Positions 31,963 to 43,390 of a DNA stretch of 64,000 nt are shown here, piece after piece (the stretch's first letter is position 1; each line of letters starts with the position of its first letter). The notes under the pieces are model-generated. The model ran no database searches. It had not been told where the DNA came from and worked only from the letters and a program-made list of their open reading frames with translations. Location of the stretch: assembly GCA_002150815.3 (NCBI GenBank), contig NDFF03000040.1, forward strand, positions 186,001 through 250,000. Direction: 5' to 3'. The translations under genes and the position numbers were made by a program. The DNA is from Grammothele lineata (lineage: Eukaryota; Basidiomycota; Agaricomycetes; Polyporales; Polyporaceae).

Positions 31963-34900
31963 CTACGCATTCACCCGATGCCTCTTGAAAGCAGCCTCCA
32001 CATCAGCAGCAGAGTATTCCAACGATATACCCGTCTCCGAATAGCACTGTGAGATGCGTTTGTTGAAGAGATCCGTGATTCGCAACAATTCCTCCTCGCA
32101 GGCCTTCCACACGCCAACCATGACGGTCCCTGGAGCAATGCCTGTGCTCGCACTTACATCTTCCGTCGTAGCCTTCTCGGACGCCTCATCAAAATGCTTC
32201 TCCACGCGTTTGAATAGGGTATCAATGAGCTTGCGGATATCCTTGGCGTTGTACTCCTTGACAACTTTCTTCAACGCGGACTTAGAATAACTACTGTTCG
32301 AGGAAATCTCGGTAGGCGCCGTTGTCTTCAGAAGGCGCTCCACACCTTCGAAGTATTCCTGTAAGAGGATTAAACGATGGTGAGATAAGTACATATGAAG
32401 GCATGGTTGCACATACGATTATCTTGGCAAACGGTCTGCGCAGAACAATCTTAACATATGCCGCGAGATTCTCCTCATAGATCGCCTCGGCGCGTTTCAA
32501 GAATGCGGCTACAGTGCCAATTTCAATCTGAGAGATTTCTGCGACGAAATGATGCATATTCTCTGCGTGTTTTTGCATTAGCAGTGAGATGAGACACGAC
32601 GGATATAAACCAACCAATGAGAATGACATGGTAGTTCAACTGGCCCTTGTCTTCCTCGTCACCACCCATCTTCGCCATCTGCTTCAGACCGTCAAACATG
32701 GCTTGTACAATCTTGTCGTAAGCGGCATCTACGGATTGTCGAATCTCCAGAGTGTCAGAACCAATAAGCTGTGATTCGACGCGGCTGATGTAGGTTGGGA
32801 AGAACTTGATGAACGGCGCAACGCCCTTCCGTTTCTTACTCGTAAGCTTCGTCTCCTCTATGGTCTTGATTTGGTCGTTCTGCAAACAGACAGGTCAACA
32901 AAGGACGTAACGGCATGTATATCATGGTACTTACGACACGCCTCTCGAAGAGGGCCTTGAGACGCATGTGTTGCTTCTCGAGCACGGAAAGCAAGAATGC
33001 ATTTCCCCGCTCCTCCGCCTCTGTCTGAAATTTCTCCAGAGACGCGAGCATACCAACAACCTGTCTATAACCATTGTCAGGTCAGATTGCAATGAGATGA
33101 CAACCGCGAGCTTACAAGCTATCCCGTGAAAGAGCATTGTCTAGCCACGACTTGAGTTCCATCGGAAGGAAACCAAAAATCAGATCCATGGCACCCCGGA
33201 CTAGCTTGAGGGTGGCTTGGCTGAGGCCAGCCCAACGAGCCGCTTGACGGCGGAAGTAGTTTTCAAGACCAGTGTAATCGGCGAATGTCTGTGCAACATC
33301 ATCCATCTGCAGGAAATATGCGATCCAGCCTTCCTCAGAGTAGATTGTGCGAGCAAGTTGATCCAGAACCAAGCTCAAGGCCTGTCGCGGAGTCAGCGAA
33401 GCCTTTGGGTAAGAACGAACTTGAATACCTCGGCCGCACGAATCTCGCCATCGCTAGCCTCTCTCCTCTCACGTCTTTCAAGGGGAGAGCGCACAATTGT
33501 CCCGGCACGGCGCATATTCTGTGCCGCCTTTGACGCGTTACTCGTAGGTGTGGTCCCGGCAAAACCTTTCTCAGATCCTGTCAGCCAATGACACAAATCG
33601 CCACGGAATCACTCTACCTTCTACCTCTTCTTCCGTGGGAGCCTTCTTGACTAGAGCAGCGTAAGCAGAGAGTAACGCCCTAATCTGGGTAGCGTGCAAC
33701 TCGCTGGCAGCAGAGAAATAAGCCTGACAGAGGAGTTAGTTGTGAATTGTGAAATCACGGATTCATTGAATGTCACTGACTGCGCAGATCTTTGCGTACG
33801 CGCTCTCGTCCATCTCTTTGAGATATAAGAGAAGGCCACGATATCGCTCGAGAAAGGACTCGAAACTACGGTGGTCTTTGATAGTGACGCGACCTCTTGA
33901 GGCCTTGCTGATGCCATCATTGTCTCCTAGAAGCATCTTTCCCTGCAGGATTCACGTTAGAGTGTGCCTCTGCGGATGCTCGCTTGGGCGTACTTGAGCG
34001 GTGAACATGATGGACAGATAGTCCAAGACACGTTTGCAAAACTGGGCGTTGTAACTCTTGTATTCGTCCAACCGTTCCATTGTCGCGGCCATGTCTGCGA
34101 AATAGAGTCAGTAACGAGTCTGTATAAACATCATGACGTACGCACCGCGGTCGCGGCCCGCTAATAGAGCCTTGTAGAGTACAGTAGCCGATCTCTCCAG
34201 GTTCTTGACGCTGGCTGGTTGTTCCATTGATTCCTGGGTGAGTGAGAGCAGTGCGTTGGAATCAACTTGAACGGTTTGCTGTGAGGCTATGAGTTTAAGG
34301 TAATGACATAGAATTTATCCACGCACGAGAAGCTCCTCCAGTTCAGTGAGTAGCGCGCGCTGATTCTGCGTCTGCACTTGTAAACCTCGACCCTGGCCTT
34401 GAATGTACGCAATGTCGTCATTGACAGCCTATAGTGGCAATACACTTCAGTTGCTAGACGTAGAAAACAACAGTGCGTATGACAAACATTTAAATGGATT
34501 TTGTACGAAGATACCACACTCTCCATGTTGTCCAGCTCTGTGATAGCATCGTCAAGGAACTTGAGCACAGTGAGGATTCGGTCGTCAGATTCAATGAACG
34601 AGTGAATGTTCGCCTGGAAGCAGCTCATTATGAAATAACAACGCGGGTATAAATGTGAAATTACTCACTTTGTCAAGCGCCATCAGTTCATCGAGCAACC
34701 TGGCTTCAATCTGCTCTGCAGTACCCGTCAACGCGCGACGCCCAAGGATGTCATCGCTCGCCCACTCATAGCCTTCCAACATCTCCTCCACGCTCTCCAG
34801 AGTTACTTGTGCGCTCTCATCTTCCGCTTCCCCGCCCCCATCCCCATCTCCATCCGCCTCCTCGTGGAGCATCGTATCGCCGGACAGAACGCGGTTGAGT

Positions 34901-36223
34901 GTGGCTTGATTATTGGTGTCAAAGAAGGAGACACGAGTGTTCTCGCGTCGAGGGGTAGGAGCTGCCATAACGCCATTAGATCGTGCGGGCTGCGGTCGAG
35001 CCGACGGTGTCGGTGTGATCTGTAGAGCCGGGGAGACAGCTGAGTCTGGGGAAGCAGCAAACGCCGACCTAGGAGAGGGTTGTTGTACAGACGCAGGCGA
35101 AGCTGCGCGAGCCTCAAATGAACCCCGAGGGACACCGTACCCGTTCAGTCGAGAGTCACCGGGTTGCGACATGGGTTCCGACTGGATAGACGTGACCGAT
35201 GACGGGTAGGCAATGGAAGGCACGCGACTCGACGTCGTCGCAGCAGATGTCCTGCTTGAGCTCTCGGCATTGGAAGGCATACGGCCGTGTCGAGGGCGCA
35301 GAGCACTAGGTGGAGGTACTGGCTCTCGATCACGGGATGGAGTAGTAGGGCGCATGCGCGAGGGCGTTACTGAGCGTTCAGGCACGACTGTAGGAGCTCT
35401 TGAATAGTCTGGAGACTCTGCACGCACTGGACTCCGTGGCCGCCTAGGGCGCGATTGCGACCGAATACTGGGAGTGCTGCCATTCGGCTTCCCATTCTGG
35501 TATGGAGATGAAGTATCAGAATAGCCGTTTGCGACGGCTCGACGGGGAGTCGCCGGTGGTAGAGGGGCGCCGTTCGTCGGAGTTGGTGCCCGTTCCATGC
35601 GTTGGAAAGCGAGCGGAGGCGGCCTTGATGCTGGTGAGGAAAGCTCGAACGGATGAACGTTCGCGACAGAAGGTGCGACGTACAAGGTTCACTGGAATCT
35701 CGTACACCCACCAGATCTAACGGCGCGCCGCCTGCGACGGACCGGAAGAGTTGTATCAGTTCCGAAATGAAGTTACTCTGATCCCTCTGGTTCTCTGTTT
35801 GCCACCGGTAAGTCCGGCTCATACTGATGTTGAACGCAAGAGGCTGGGCGTGGCATCAGCTATTACGGGAAAGATACACAAGTCGAATACCGGGACGCAC
35901 GTTGAGAACCTCTACGCCTCTCAGTTCGCTGAGCCTCCACGTCTTTCCAACAGAAAATGAACCGTTCGAGTTGAGCTTGGATTTATGGACGAAGCCCGCT
36001 CCATTATTGCCCTTGCCTTCTACAAAGTTTGAGAACGTAGAAGCGGGGAATGAGAGCACCAAAGCGGCCTACTAGATAGAATGATATATCGGGGTTTCTT
36101 GCCACCTTCATCCGAAGCGTCCTCCTCCCAGATCTTGATATGTGCAACATACGTCTCGTCAACTAGTTTGGTAGCAAAGGCCGACGAGATGATCCTCTGG
36201 CGAACGGAATCGCCGTCCGCCAT
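31963..36223 (-). CDS. SEC3: Exocyst complex component Sec3
   Basis: This is a subunit of the octameric exocyst, which tethers secretory vesicles to the plasma membrane at sites of polarised growth. The N-terminus (MADGDSVRQRIISSAF; TYVAHIKIWEEDASDEG; GSFSVGKTWRLSELRGVEVL) fits the cryptic PH domain of Sec3 that binds PI(4,5)P2 and Rho GTPases. A Ser/Pro-rich disordered stretch follows. A helical region comes next (LLDELMALDKVSNF; FLDDAITELDNMESVVSSYK). The conserved Sec3 C-terminal domain contains KKRKGVAPFIKFFPTYISRV, ENMHHFVAEISQIEIG and YVKIVLRRPFAKII, and the protein ends FKRHRVNA. More than a dozen introns interrupt it. The family call is strong, but interior exon edges were not all resolved. 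Confidence 0.88.
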
Positions 36224-36670
36224 AGCCGAGATTTAGGGCAGAACAGGAGTATTAGTTGGGTGACTATGCAGAGGGAATGAATCCTAGGCTCTGAAAGCAA
36301 GCAGGGGCGGTTACTGGCGTAGTAGGAACACAGCTCTCGTCGGCAACAGTAGTAGATTGTAATGGGCTGTAGCACGTGACTAAGCTCGAGCGCTTCCGAG
36401 CAATATCATTCTTGTCACTTCGCTTCTTTTTATGTACGTATTATACCCCGTCTTCCGCAAACAGGGACCCGCGGCGAAAATTGAGACCAAGGGCGTACAT
36501 ACGGGGCACCAGATCTGTAAACTACTGGAACGTAGGCAAGCTATGTAATGACGTGATAAATTCAAGCGTCGTAGTCAGATGAACAGTCTGAGACTGCCCT
36601 GTCGGTAACACCGCAAGGTGACCACCGATTGAGAACCGCAGTTGTGATGTAAAGTCGTACTCATTCAATA
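36224..36670. other. Intergenic region between Sec3 and glucosylceramide synthase genes
   Basis: This 447-bp gap holds the promoter of the minus-strand SEC3 gene and the 3' UTR of the minus-strand glucosyltransferase gene. Nothing else was seen. Confidence 0.4.
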
Positions 36671-38148
36671 TCACATTTCCAGGGGTTCATAATGATCTGA
36701 ATCCATGTTCTTCCTACTCAGCCACCCAAACCAGCTCAAGAACCCGCGTGCCGTTGACCTTCCCACTCGTTCCACTTCCCCATTCTCCATCACCCTATAC
36801 CGCTTGCCTCTCCACTCCACTTCGCTTCCTACAATCGCCGCAGTCCATATGGGCAGCGCCAGAAGTTCTCGAACGATCCATGCGCCGATGAACTGCCAAC
36901 GCTTCTCCTGCGGAACAGGCTGCTCAGCCAAAGAAGCGAAAACATCCATGTCTACCACTAGCCAAGCCAAGAAATGGAGAGGAATGAATATCCATGATGC
37001 CAGGCCGAAGAGATGTCGAAAGCTAGTTGAGGCGAGGAATCCAACGAGAACGGACTCCGTGAAGGGCTCCGCCAACGTAGCAGCCAGTACCATACGCTTA
37101 CGGACACGAACCCATCTTATACGACGAGCAACGTAATCCATGAGCGTCATGTCACCGACAGCATTCTTCGCGACGTCGCAAGATAAGTCGTGTCTGAGGC
37201 CGAGTTCGTGCCAGATTGCCCCAGCAATCATGTTATCTTCGGCTAAGAACCGCCCGAACACGTGTAATCCCCGTTCTCCTGGCTGACGACCTCCACTGTC
37301 GGCATCGGAGATAGGTTTCAAAGAGCCATCGATCCTCTCCAGGTCGGACTTGCGATACAAACACGACTTCCCGACAACACACGAGTCTATAGCGACAGCA
37401 TTGATTGCGACGTACATCTTGGCGTGGTTCGTATTGAGGAACGCCTCCTCCACACAGGACCCCAAGGAAGGCTTTGTGACCCATGCGAAGGGAACATGAT
37501 GCACAACACCAATGCGACGGGGTCGAGGAGGCGCAGAGGGAGGGGGTTCAAGGGTGTCCACGGCTCTGGCAAGGGTACCTCTGTCGGCGGTGACATTGGA
37601 GTCGAGGACCCACAAGATATCATGGCTGGCCCGAAAGTAGGCGGTAACGAGGTTGTTAACCTTGGGATTAACACCAACAGTAGGGCCGTCACCTAGATGT
37701 TGAACATTTCAGGAGCAGACAACTACGGGGTGGTAAGCTGGACGTACGGATGACTACGGATGCATTCACAGAAGGGTACTTGGCCATGAGCTCGCGCACA
37801 ATAGGCAAAGCCTGGTCATGTTCGTCCTCCACACAAAAGAATATCTCATAATTGGGATACTCTTGAAGGAATGTAGACTCCAAGTTCTCGTATAAGTTCG
37901 TGTCAAGCCCTTTGAGAGGTCGCAAGATGGAGACTCCTGGTACAAAGTCGGCCCTTGCTGATGCTAACGGGGATCGTGGACGCAATCTGTATCGTTTACG
38001 GCTGCCCACCTCCCGTTAGAACACAACGACAAGAAGCAATGATCCCGACGCACGCAGAAATGCAACCAATCAGTCCAACACTCCACAGGATTCCATACCA
38101 CGCAACACTAATCCAGGCCAAAGCGGATAGTAAGACCTCTGACGACAT
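36671..38148 (-). CDS. Ceramide glucosyltransferase (glucosylceramide synthase, GT21)
   Basis: This enzyme transfers glucose from UDP-glucose to ceramide, making glucosylceramide, a fungal membrane lipid needed for hyphal growth. It begins MSSEVLLSALAWISVAWYGI, an N-terminal membrane anchor. The GT21 motifs follow in order: GVSILRPLKGLDTNLYENL, YEIFFCVEDEHDQALP, the D1 and D2 region ILWVLDSNVTADRGT, then GRFLAEDNMIAG (D3), and RRIRWVRVRK, the (Q/R)xxRW substrate-binding motif. Three C-terminal hydrophobic segments match the re-entrant or membrane part of the family, and the protein ends SDHYEPLEM. The gene is divergently arranged with the TPR/F-box gene across a 416-bp gap. The assignment is firm. 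Confidence 0.93.
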
Positions 38149-38564
38149 GTTTCAAGTGGGATGGTTTGCAATGCGCGTATGTGGGAAACTGTGGCTGGAT
38201 TAATAGGTGGCTGGCGGCCAGGGTCAGAGGGGTTGTGAGGATCAGATTCGGCGACGACAGGAGAACATCGCAGTTGTGCGCTGAGAGACTCCGAGCAATC
38301 TGACTGTCCGAGCTGAGCGCCACGGGGATTATCGGGGCCGTCTACATCCAGCGATCACGTGGAAGAGAGGACCTCACGCGTCGACGCGTACTGTCACCCG
38401 TGACACTACGGACGTGACGGCGCGACCGTTTACTATACATCATGATCTCGGCCCCTAGTACCACACACCTTAATCCTGTGTGAGCCATATTCTTGACATC
38501 AGTTTCTATCCACTGTCTGCCGCACGTCCAGCTGCTTCACCTTGCTCACCCGAGAGCGCTTGAT
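38149..38564. promoter_or_regulatory. Bidirectional promoter region
   Basis: This 416-bp gap separates the start codons of the divergently transcribed glucosylceramide synthase and TPR/F-box genes, so both promoters must lie within it. No strong TATA element was seen in either direction. Confidence 0.5.
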
Positions 38565-40395
38565 ATGTCCTCCTGGAAGCAATTTTTTCGTGGAGGTGTC
38601 GCAAGTTTCCGAGCGGGCAAATTCGAGGAGGCTGTAGAGCAGTTCTCAAAGGTGAGTAGGTCATTCTTCTGTATCACAATATATCGACATGTTGTCTAGG
38701 CTCTGGACGCTGGCGGAGATTCTTTCCTTCTCCACGACTCTCGTGCCGCCGCCTACGAGAAATTGAGCAAAGTTAAGCATGCCTTACGCGACGCGAAAGT
38801 CACAATAGACTTGCAACCTTCTCGTTGGCAGGTACGGTTTACAATGTGCTATTAACTCCACCATCTGACGCAAAAATCAGGGATATGCGCGTTCTGGTCG
38901 CCTCTTTCTTCAACTTCATAAGCTCTCCGCCGCGATACATATGGTCGACCTTGCTCTAGAGCGCGTGCCGCCCGATCAGGAGCCACGACGAGATGAGCTA
39001 CTCTCCTTGCACGCAAAGATCTGTGCTCTGAAGGAAGAGCTAGATCAAGCGACTGCTGGATCCGCTTCTCAAAGGACATATCATTTTGGCAAGCTCCCGG
39101 TTGAGATTGCCCACACAGTGTTCTCCATCCTCCAGACAGACGACCACGCGTTCGTAGTGAAATTATCTCAGGTCTGCAAGAGTTGGCGCGCTACTATCCT
39201 TGGCACACCGACCTTTTGGCGGACCCTCATCCTCACCAACAAACACCCGAAACGGAAGCTGCAGACATGGAAAGAACGCTCAAATAACCGAGTCTACAAT
39301 CTCTCCCTAAAGGCCGACTTTGTTCACGATCCCTCAGTCCTTGAGGAGCTGGGTGCTCTCTCAACTCAGAATCTACAGACGTTGAGTTTGTCAGACTTTC
39401 CTCTCCAGCATCTACATCAACACCTCCCCTCAATCTCTCCTCATGTGTTAACCTCGCTTCGTGGTTGGCCAATTTCTGCGCCGTTGTCTATTATGGGTAG
39501 CCTGCATACGCACAAGGGAATCACCGTGTTTCATTGTCGGACCCTCCACAGCCCTGAGATGGTCACTAAGCCTGTTGACTGGCGGCAACTATCCGATGCG
39601 GCCACGGAACTGGAGTCATGTACCCTTGGATGCCTCGACAGAACCGATCTTGCACATTTCCTCTGGCTTCTTTATCGTGGACCTCGCCTCTCACATGTAG
39701 AAGTCATTCGGTTCCGGCCTACCAATTATGTTCCTATTCCCGACCGCGATATTCCTATACCCTTCACCCTCACCAGCCTATCCTCCCTTCACCTCACACA
39801 ATCTCGTCCTGATGGCATACTGCCTCACCTAGAGCTGCCCTCGTTAAGGGTGCTCCGAGTCGTGTCCTGTCAAGGCACGCTGGAGGCTTCCCTACGGCGT
39901 CTCATGGACAATGGCCTCTCAAATCTCACTTCCCTCTGTATCCACACCACGGCGGTGGCACCGCAACTTCTTGTTCGTGCCTTACAGAGCGCCGCAATGC
40001 TGGAGTCCCTGGAAATTGTTTCCGTTGGTACCGCTTGCATTATCCTTGATGCACTCGCCCAGCCTCGTCCCTCATCAACAGACAGCGCATCCCAATCATT
40101 GGGGAGATTCGCGGAAGTACTTTGTCCCTCTCTGCAGCACCTCGACTGCTCGCAGAATCCAGACGTCAAGGCAGGAACGTTGGTCAAGCTAGTTAAACTA
40201 CGTTTGCCTCGGAGCGACGTGGTGATGTCACAGCACCACGAACCATTCATCTCGCCCCTCGTGCGACCGCTCGCCTCTTTAAGAATCGACGAGTGCCAGG
40301 GCGTAGATTCCACTGTACTGCCATGGCTAAGGGAGAGGGTAGCTTCGGTTAGTTGCGTCTACATGACAAAGAAGGCCGCCGGATGGAAGCGATGA
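38565..40395 (+). CDS. TPR/F-box/LRR protein, Pof3/Dia2-like
   Basis: Exons 38565-38651, 38700-38831 and 38881-40395 encode 577 residues. N-terminal TPR repeats (WKQFFRGGVASFRAGKFEEA; DSRAAAYEKLSKVKHALRDA; YARSGRLFLQLHKLSAAIHM) cover about residues 1-110. An F-box follows at about 140-190 (FGKLPVEIAHTVFSIL; LSQVCKSWRATILGTPTFW). The remainder is leucine-rich repeat-like (SSLHLTQSRPDGILPHLELP; NLTSLCIHTTAVAP). This TPR/F-box/LRR order is that of fission yeast Pof3 and budding yeast Dia2. These are SCF subunits that act at replication forks, for example in disassembling the CMG helicase. Orthology is inferred from architecture rather than from close sequence. Confidence 0.78.
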
Positions 40396-41206
40396 TCCAA
40401 GCTCGTGACAGGACGAGATTCGATTCGGAGCATACATCCCAGTATACATGTTACACGGGCTCCCATTTGCTCGTATGTCTGCAGTCGCTCAACTGTCCAA
40501 CAGGTACAAATGAGCTAGCAATGTATGTTTTCTGCTGTCATTTTAGCTATGGCGTATGGTTAGGGCCAACATCAGAACAGGGAAATGGTCAGCAACCATA
40601 CTGTTGCAGGCACCGGTCATGATTGGGTCATATGAGCATGCTGGAGGCAGGCAGGGGAGTCTGGTGCAAATGATGTTTTGATGTGTGCTGTATGTAGAAA
40701 TTTGTGGACGAACGTAACTTGCACGGTACTGTTCGAGGAACAGCATCGTAACCTCAGTCTACTGCCCACAGTGCCTGCCCTTCCACCTCATTTGTGTTCT
40801 GCACCATCTACGCCATCCACAGCGTGTGCCCCTCCTACTCGTAATCGGTATCCCTAGCCATCAATGCCCTTCAACGGGGGCCCAGCCCGTTTGCCTCTGG
40901 CCCCTCAGTGGCAGTAAGTACTAATACATACTATACTTATTTACTACGTAGTGACCTAAGCTGTCACGAGCCGAATACTTACATGGCAGTGCTGCGCGCT
41001 GATACGAGCCGCCAAGGTCCGACGTCGAGTGACGTACCTCCTGACCATCTCCTGACCACGTCTCATTCCAGCTGGGCTCGCTCTTCGGTCCACGAGCTTC
41101 CCGAGCCCCGGTGTGTTTATAAAGTCCCTCGGCGAGTGTCCCGTCGACGTCTTTGCCTGCCGCTTCACTTGCCAGTTCTCTTCGTACAATACTCTCTGTG
41201 ACCGAG
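40396..41206. promoter_or_regulatory. Promoter region of the thiolase gene
   Basis: This is an 811-bp gap between plus-strand genes. A good TATA box (TATAAAG, 41118-41124) lies about 89 bp upstream of the thiolase ATG. No coding exon was recognised. Confidence 0.5.
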
Positions 41207-42952
41207 ATGTCCATCGAACGCATCAAGCAGGTTGTTTCACACCTCGCGTCGGGCTCGCGTTCAGCTCGCGATGCGTTGTTGCGCCAGTCGCCCGACGACG
41301 TTGTCATTACTATGGCCATCAGGTCTCCCATGTGCAAAGCCAAGAAGGGCGGGTTTAAGGATACAAAGTGAGTTTCCTAAAGGCTAGTTCAGGCTCCCAT
41401 TAGGCGTGTAAATATCGTACGGGCTGGGATGGAGAGTGTGGTGGTCTATTCGCAAATTGCACCTTCGATGACACTCGTCCCTCTGGACCCAATGAGCAGC
41501 TGGCTCTGAATGAATCTCGTTTCCATCACACAGGAGTTCTAACGAAGTTATGCAGGAGCGATGAGATGTTGTATGAGATATTCAAAGTACAGTCTCATTC
41601 ACCACGTTCAGATTCCCTGACGGCATTGCTGACACCTGGTATAAACGGATAGCAAGCGATTGCTCACTCTACAATTGATCCCGCGACAATTGGGGATATC
41701 ACTGTTGGCACAGTGCTTACGGCTGGTGCCCCCTATCAAGCTCGCAATGCTGCCCTCGCTGCCGGAATACCCGAGACAGTCCCACTACAAACCATCAATC
41801 GGTGGTGCTCTTCTGGACTTATGGCCGTTACCGAAATCTCGAACAAGATCAAGGCTGGTCAAATCGAGATTGGCCTGGCGGTCGGGTTTGAGAGCATGAC
41901 GGATAGGTGCGTTGCGTCTCATCACATATAACTTTCTCTCGGCGCTGATATCTTGCGCTATCATTAGCCCAGACCGCGGTGGGCCTCCCATGAGCGACAT
42001 CGTGAAACAGAATCAGCTGGCTAGGGACGCGGCGATGCCCATGGGCTGGACATCTGAGAACGTCGCTGAGGACTTCGATGTTTCTCGCGAGGACATGGAC
42101 GCCCTCGCCGCGCTCTCCTTCCAGCGTGCTGAGAAGGCGGACAAAGAAGGCATATTTGCGTCAGAGATCGTGCCGTTCACCGCATTCGTGAATGATCCAG
42201 CAACGGGAGAGCGCACGACCAGAATACTCACCAAAGACGACGGCATCCGGTACGGCACGACGCAGGAGGCTCTCGCGAGGGTCAAGGCCGCATTCCCTCA
42301 ATGGGGCAAGGGTAGGACGACCGGCGGTAACGCCAGCCAGATTACGGATGGCGCGGCTGCAATTTTGCTTATGACCAGGAGGAAGGCGGAACAACTCGGC
42401 CTGAAAATCCTGGCGAAGCATGTTACTACCTCGGTCGCAGGATTGGCGCCCCGCATTATGGGTATTGGTCCGTCGATTGCCATTCCAATGGTCCTCGAAG
42501 CCACTGGTTTGAGTAACGACGATGTTGACCTCTTTGAGGTGGGCTTTGCATATGACCTGGTCCATTATCCCACTAACCTTTTGCCCTTAGATCAACGAGG
42601 CGTTTGCGTCCATGTACGTCTACTGCGTGAGAAAGTTAGGACTCGACATCGAGAAAGTCAATGTGCATGGCGGTGCAATTGCTCTTGGTCACCCCTTAGA
42701 TGAGTGCTCACGTGCTGTGTCTTATTTCTCGTCTGCTGATAATTTTGGACGGGGTATGAATACGCTGCACCGGTGCCCGACAGATCGCCACCGGCCTCAA
42801 CGCTCTTGCACGGCGGAACGGCAAGGTAAGCGCATGGATGTTGGGATCACATTGTAAAAGTTTAACGCCACTGCCACGTGTCGTAGATCCTTGTTACTTC
42901 GATGTGTATCGGGACGGGCATGGGCGCCGCTGCGGTTTTCGTGGCGGAGTGA
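41207..42952 (+). CDS. Peroxisomal 3-ketoacyl-CoA thiolase
   Basis: This enzyme catalyses the last step of beta-oxidation, cleaving 3-ketoacyl-CoA with CoA to acetyl-CoA and a shortened acyl-CoA. Exons are 41207-41367, 41557-41587, 41653-41906, 41968-42538, 42591-42699, 42764-42825 and 42887-42952, giving 417 residues, the length usual for peroxisomal thiolases. The N-terminal RIKQVVSHL (residues 5-13) fits the PTS2 consensus R-I-x5-H-L. Active-site features are [12 protein letters not shown] (nucleophilic Cys), [12 protein letters not shown], the His loop GHPLGCTGARQ and the C-terminal [13 protein letters not shown] (second Cys). The intron at 42700-42763 begins with AT and ends with AC rather than GT-AG. 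Only its removal restores the GHPLGCTGAR loop. The other introns are canonical. Confidence 0.93.
42700..42763 (+). other. Non-canonical AT-AC intron in the thiolase gene
   Basis: This 64-nt intron has the donor TTAG|ATGAGT and the acceptor GAATAC|GCTGC, with a branch-point-like TGCTGATAAT about 22 nt before its end. Splicing joins G to GC, restoring Gly-Cys-Thr-Gly-Ala-Arg after GHPL. No GT-AG pair inside this stretch does so. The donor resembles GTGAGT with G1 replaced by A, so it fits the U2-type AT-AC class rather than the U12 class. Confidence 0.8.
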
Positions 42953-43390
42953 GGGTGGATTTGTTTTTGCTTAGGGGCTTGGAACTGGTGGCCTGCTGCG
43001 CGCTTGGCGCTCTGGACTTGCGTATTGAGCTAACGAATTGGACTAGTATTATTGCAACAAACAGTCGTCTGTTCATACCAGGCGTGTTGTTGGACATGAG
43101 AGCCAGAGCAAGCGTGCATGGCTTGCCGTGCCCCGGCAAGAAAGAGACCGAGAATAGGTGCGATGACGGGCTCGGGCTCATAAATAGACATGCCGGCGTG
43201 TGCCGAGACCGACAGCGACCAGGAGCCTGGAGGTGGACAAAACCGATCACCAGTCTCCACGGCTTGCCTTGTAACGACCATCTCGCCCGTTGGCCCTCTG
43301 TCCCCCTTGTCCGTCCTTCTGCACGTCCTCCAGCAGGTTCCTGCGTCCTCTCTTTACGGTCTCTCTTAACCCTCCGGGGCCTGCGGCGCC
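42953..43390. promoter_or_regulatory. Promoter region of heparinase-like gene 2
   Basis: A TATA-like ATAAATA occurs at 43180-43186, about 210 bp before the ATG. That is nearly the same distance as in copy 1 (217 bp). A pyrimidine-rich leader follows from about 43285. No coding sequence was recognised. Confidence 0.4.

Noticed and set aside
42700..42763. U12-type (minor spliceosome) intron
   Set aside because: The donor ATGAGT lacks the ATATCCTT U12 consensus and instead matches the U1-pairing GTGAGT with one change. The branch element also fits U2.
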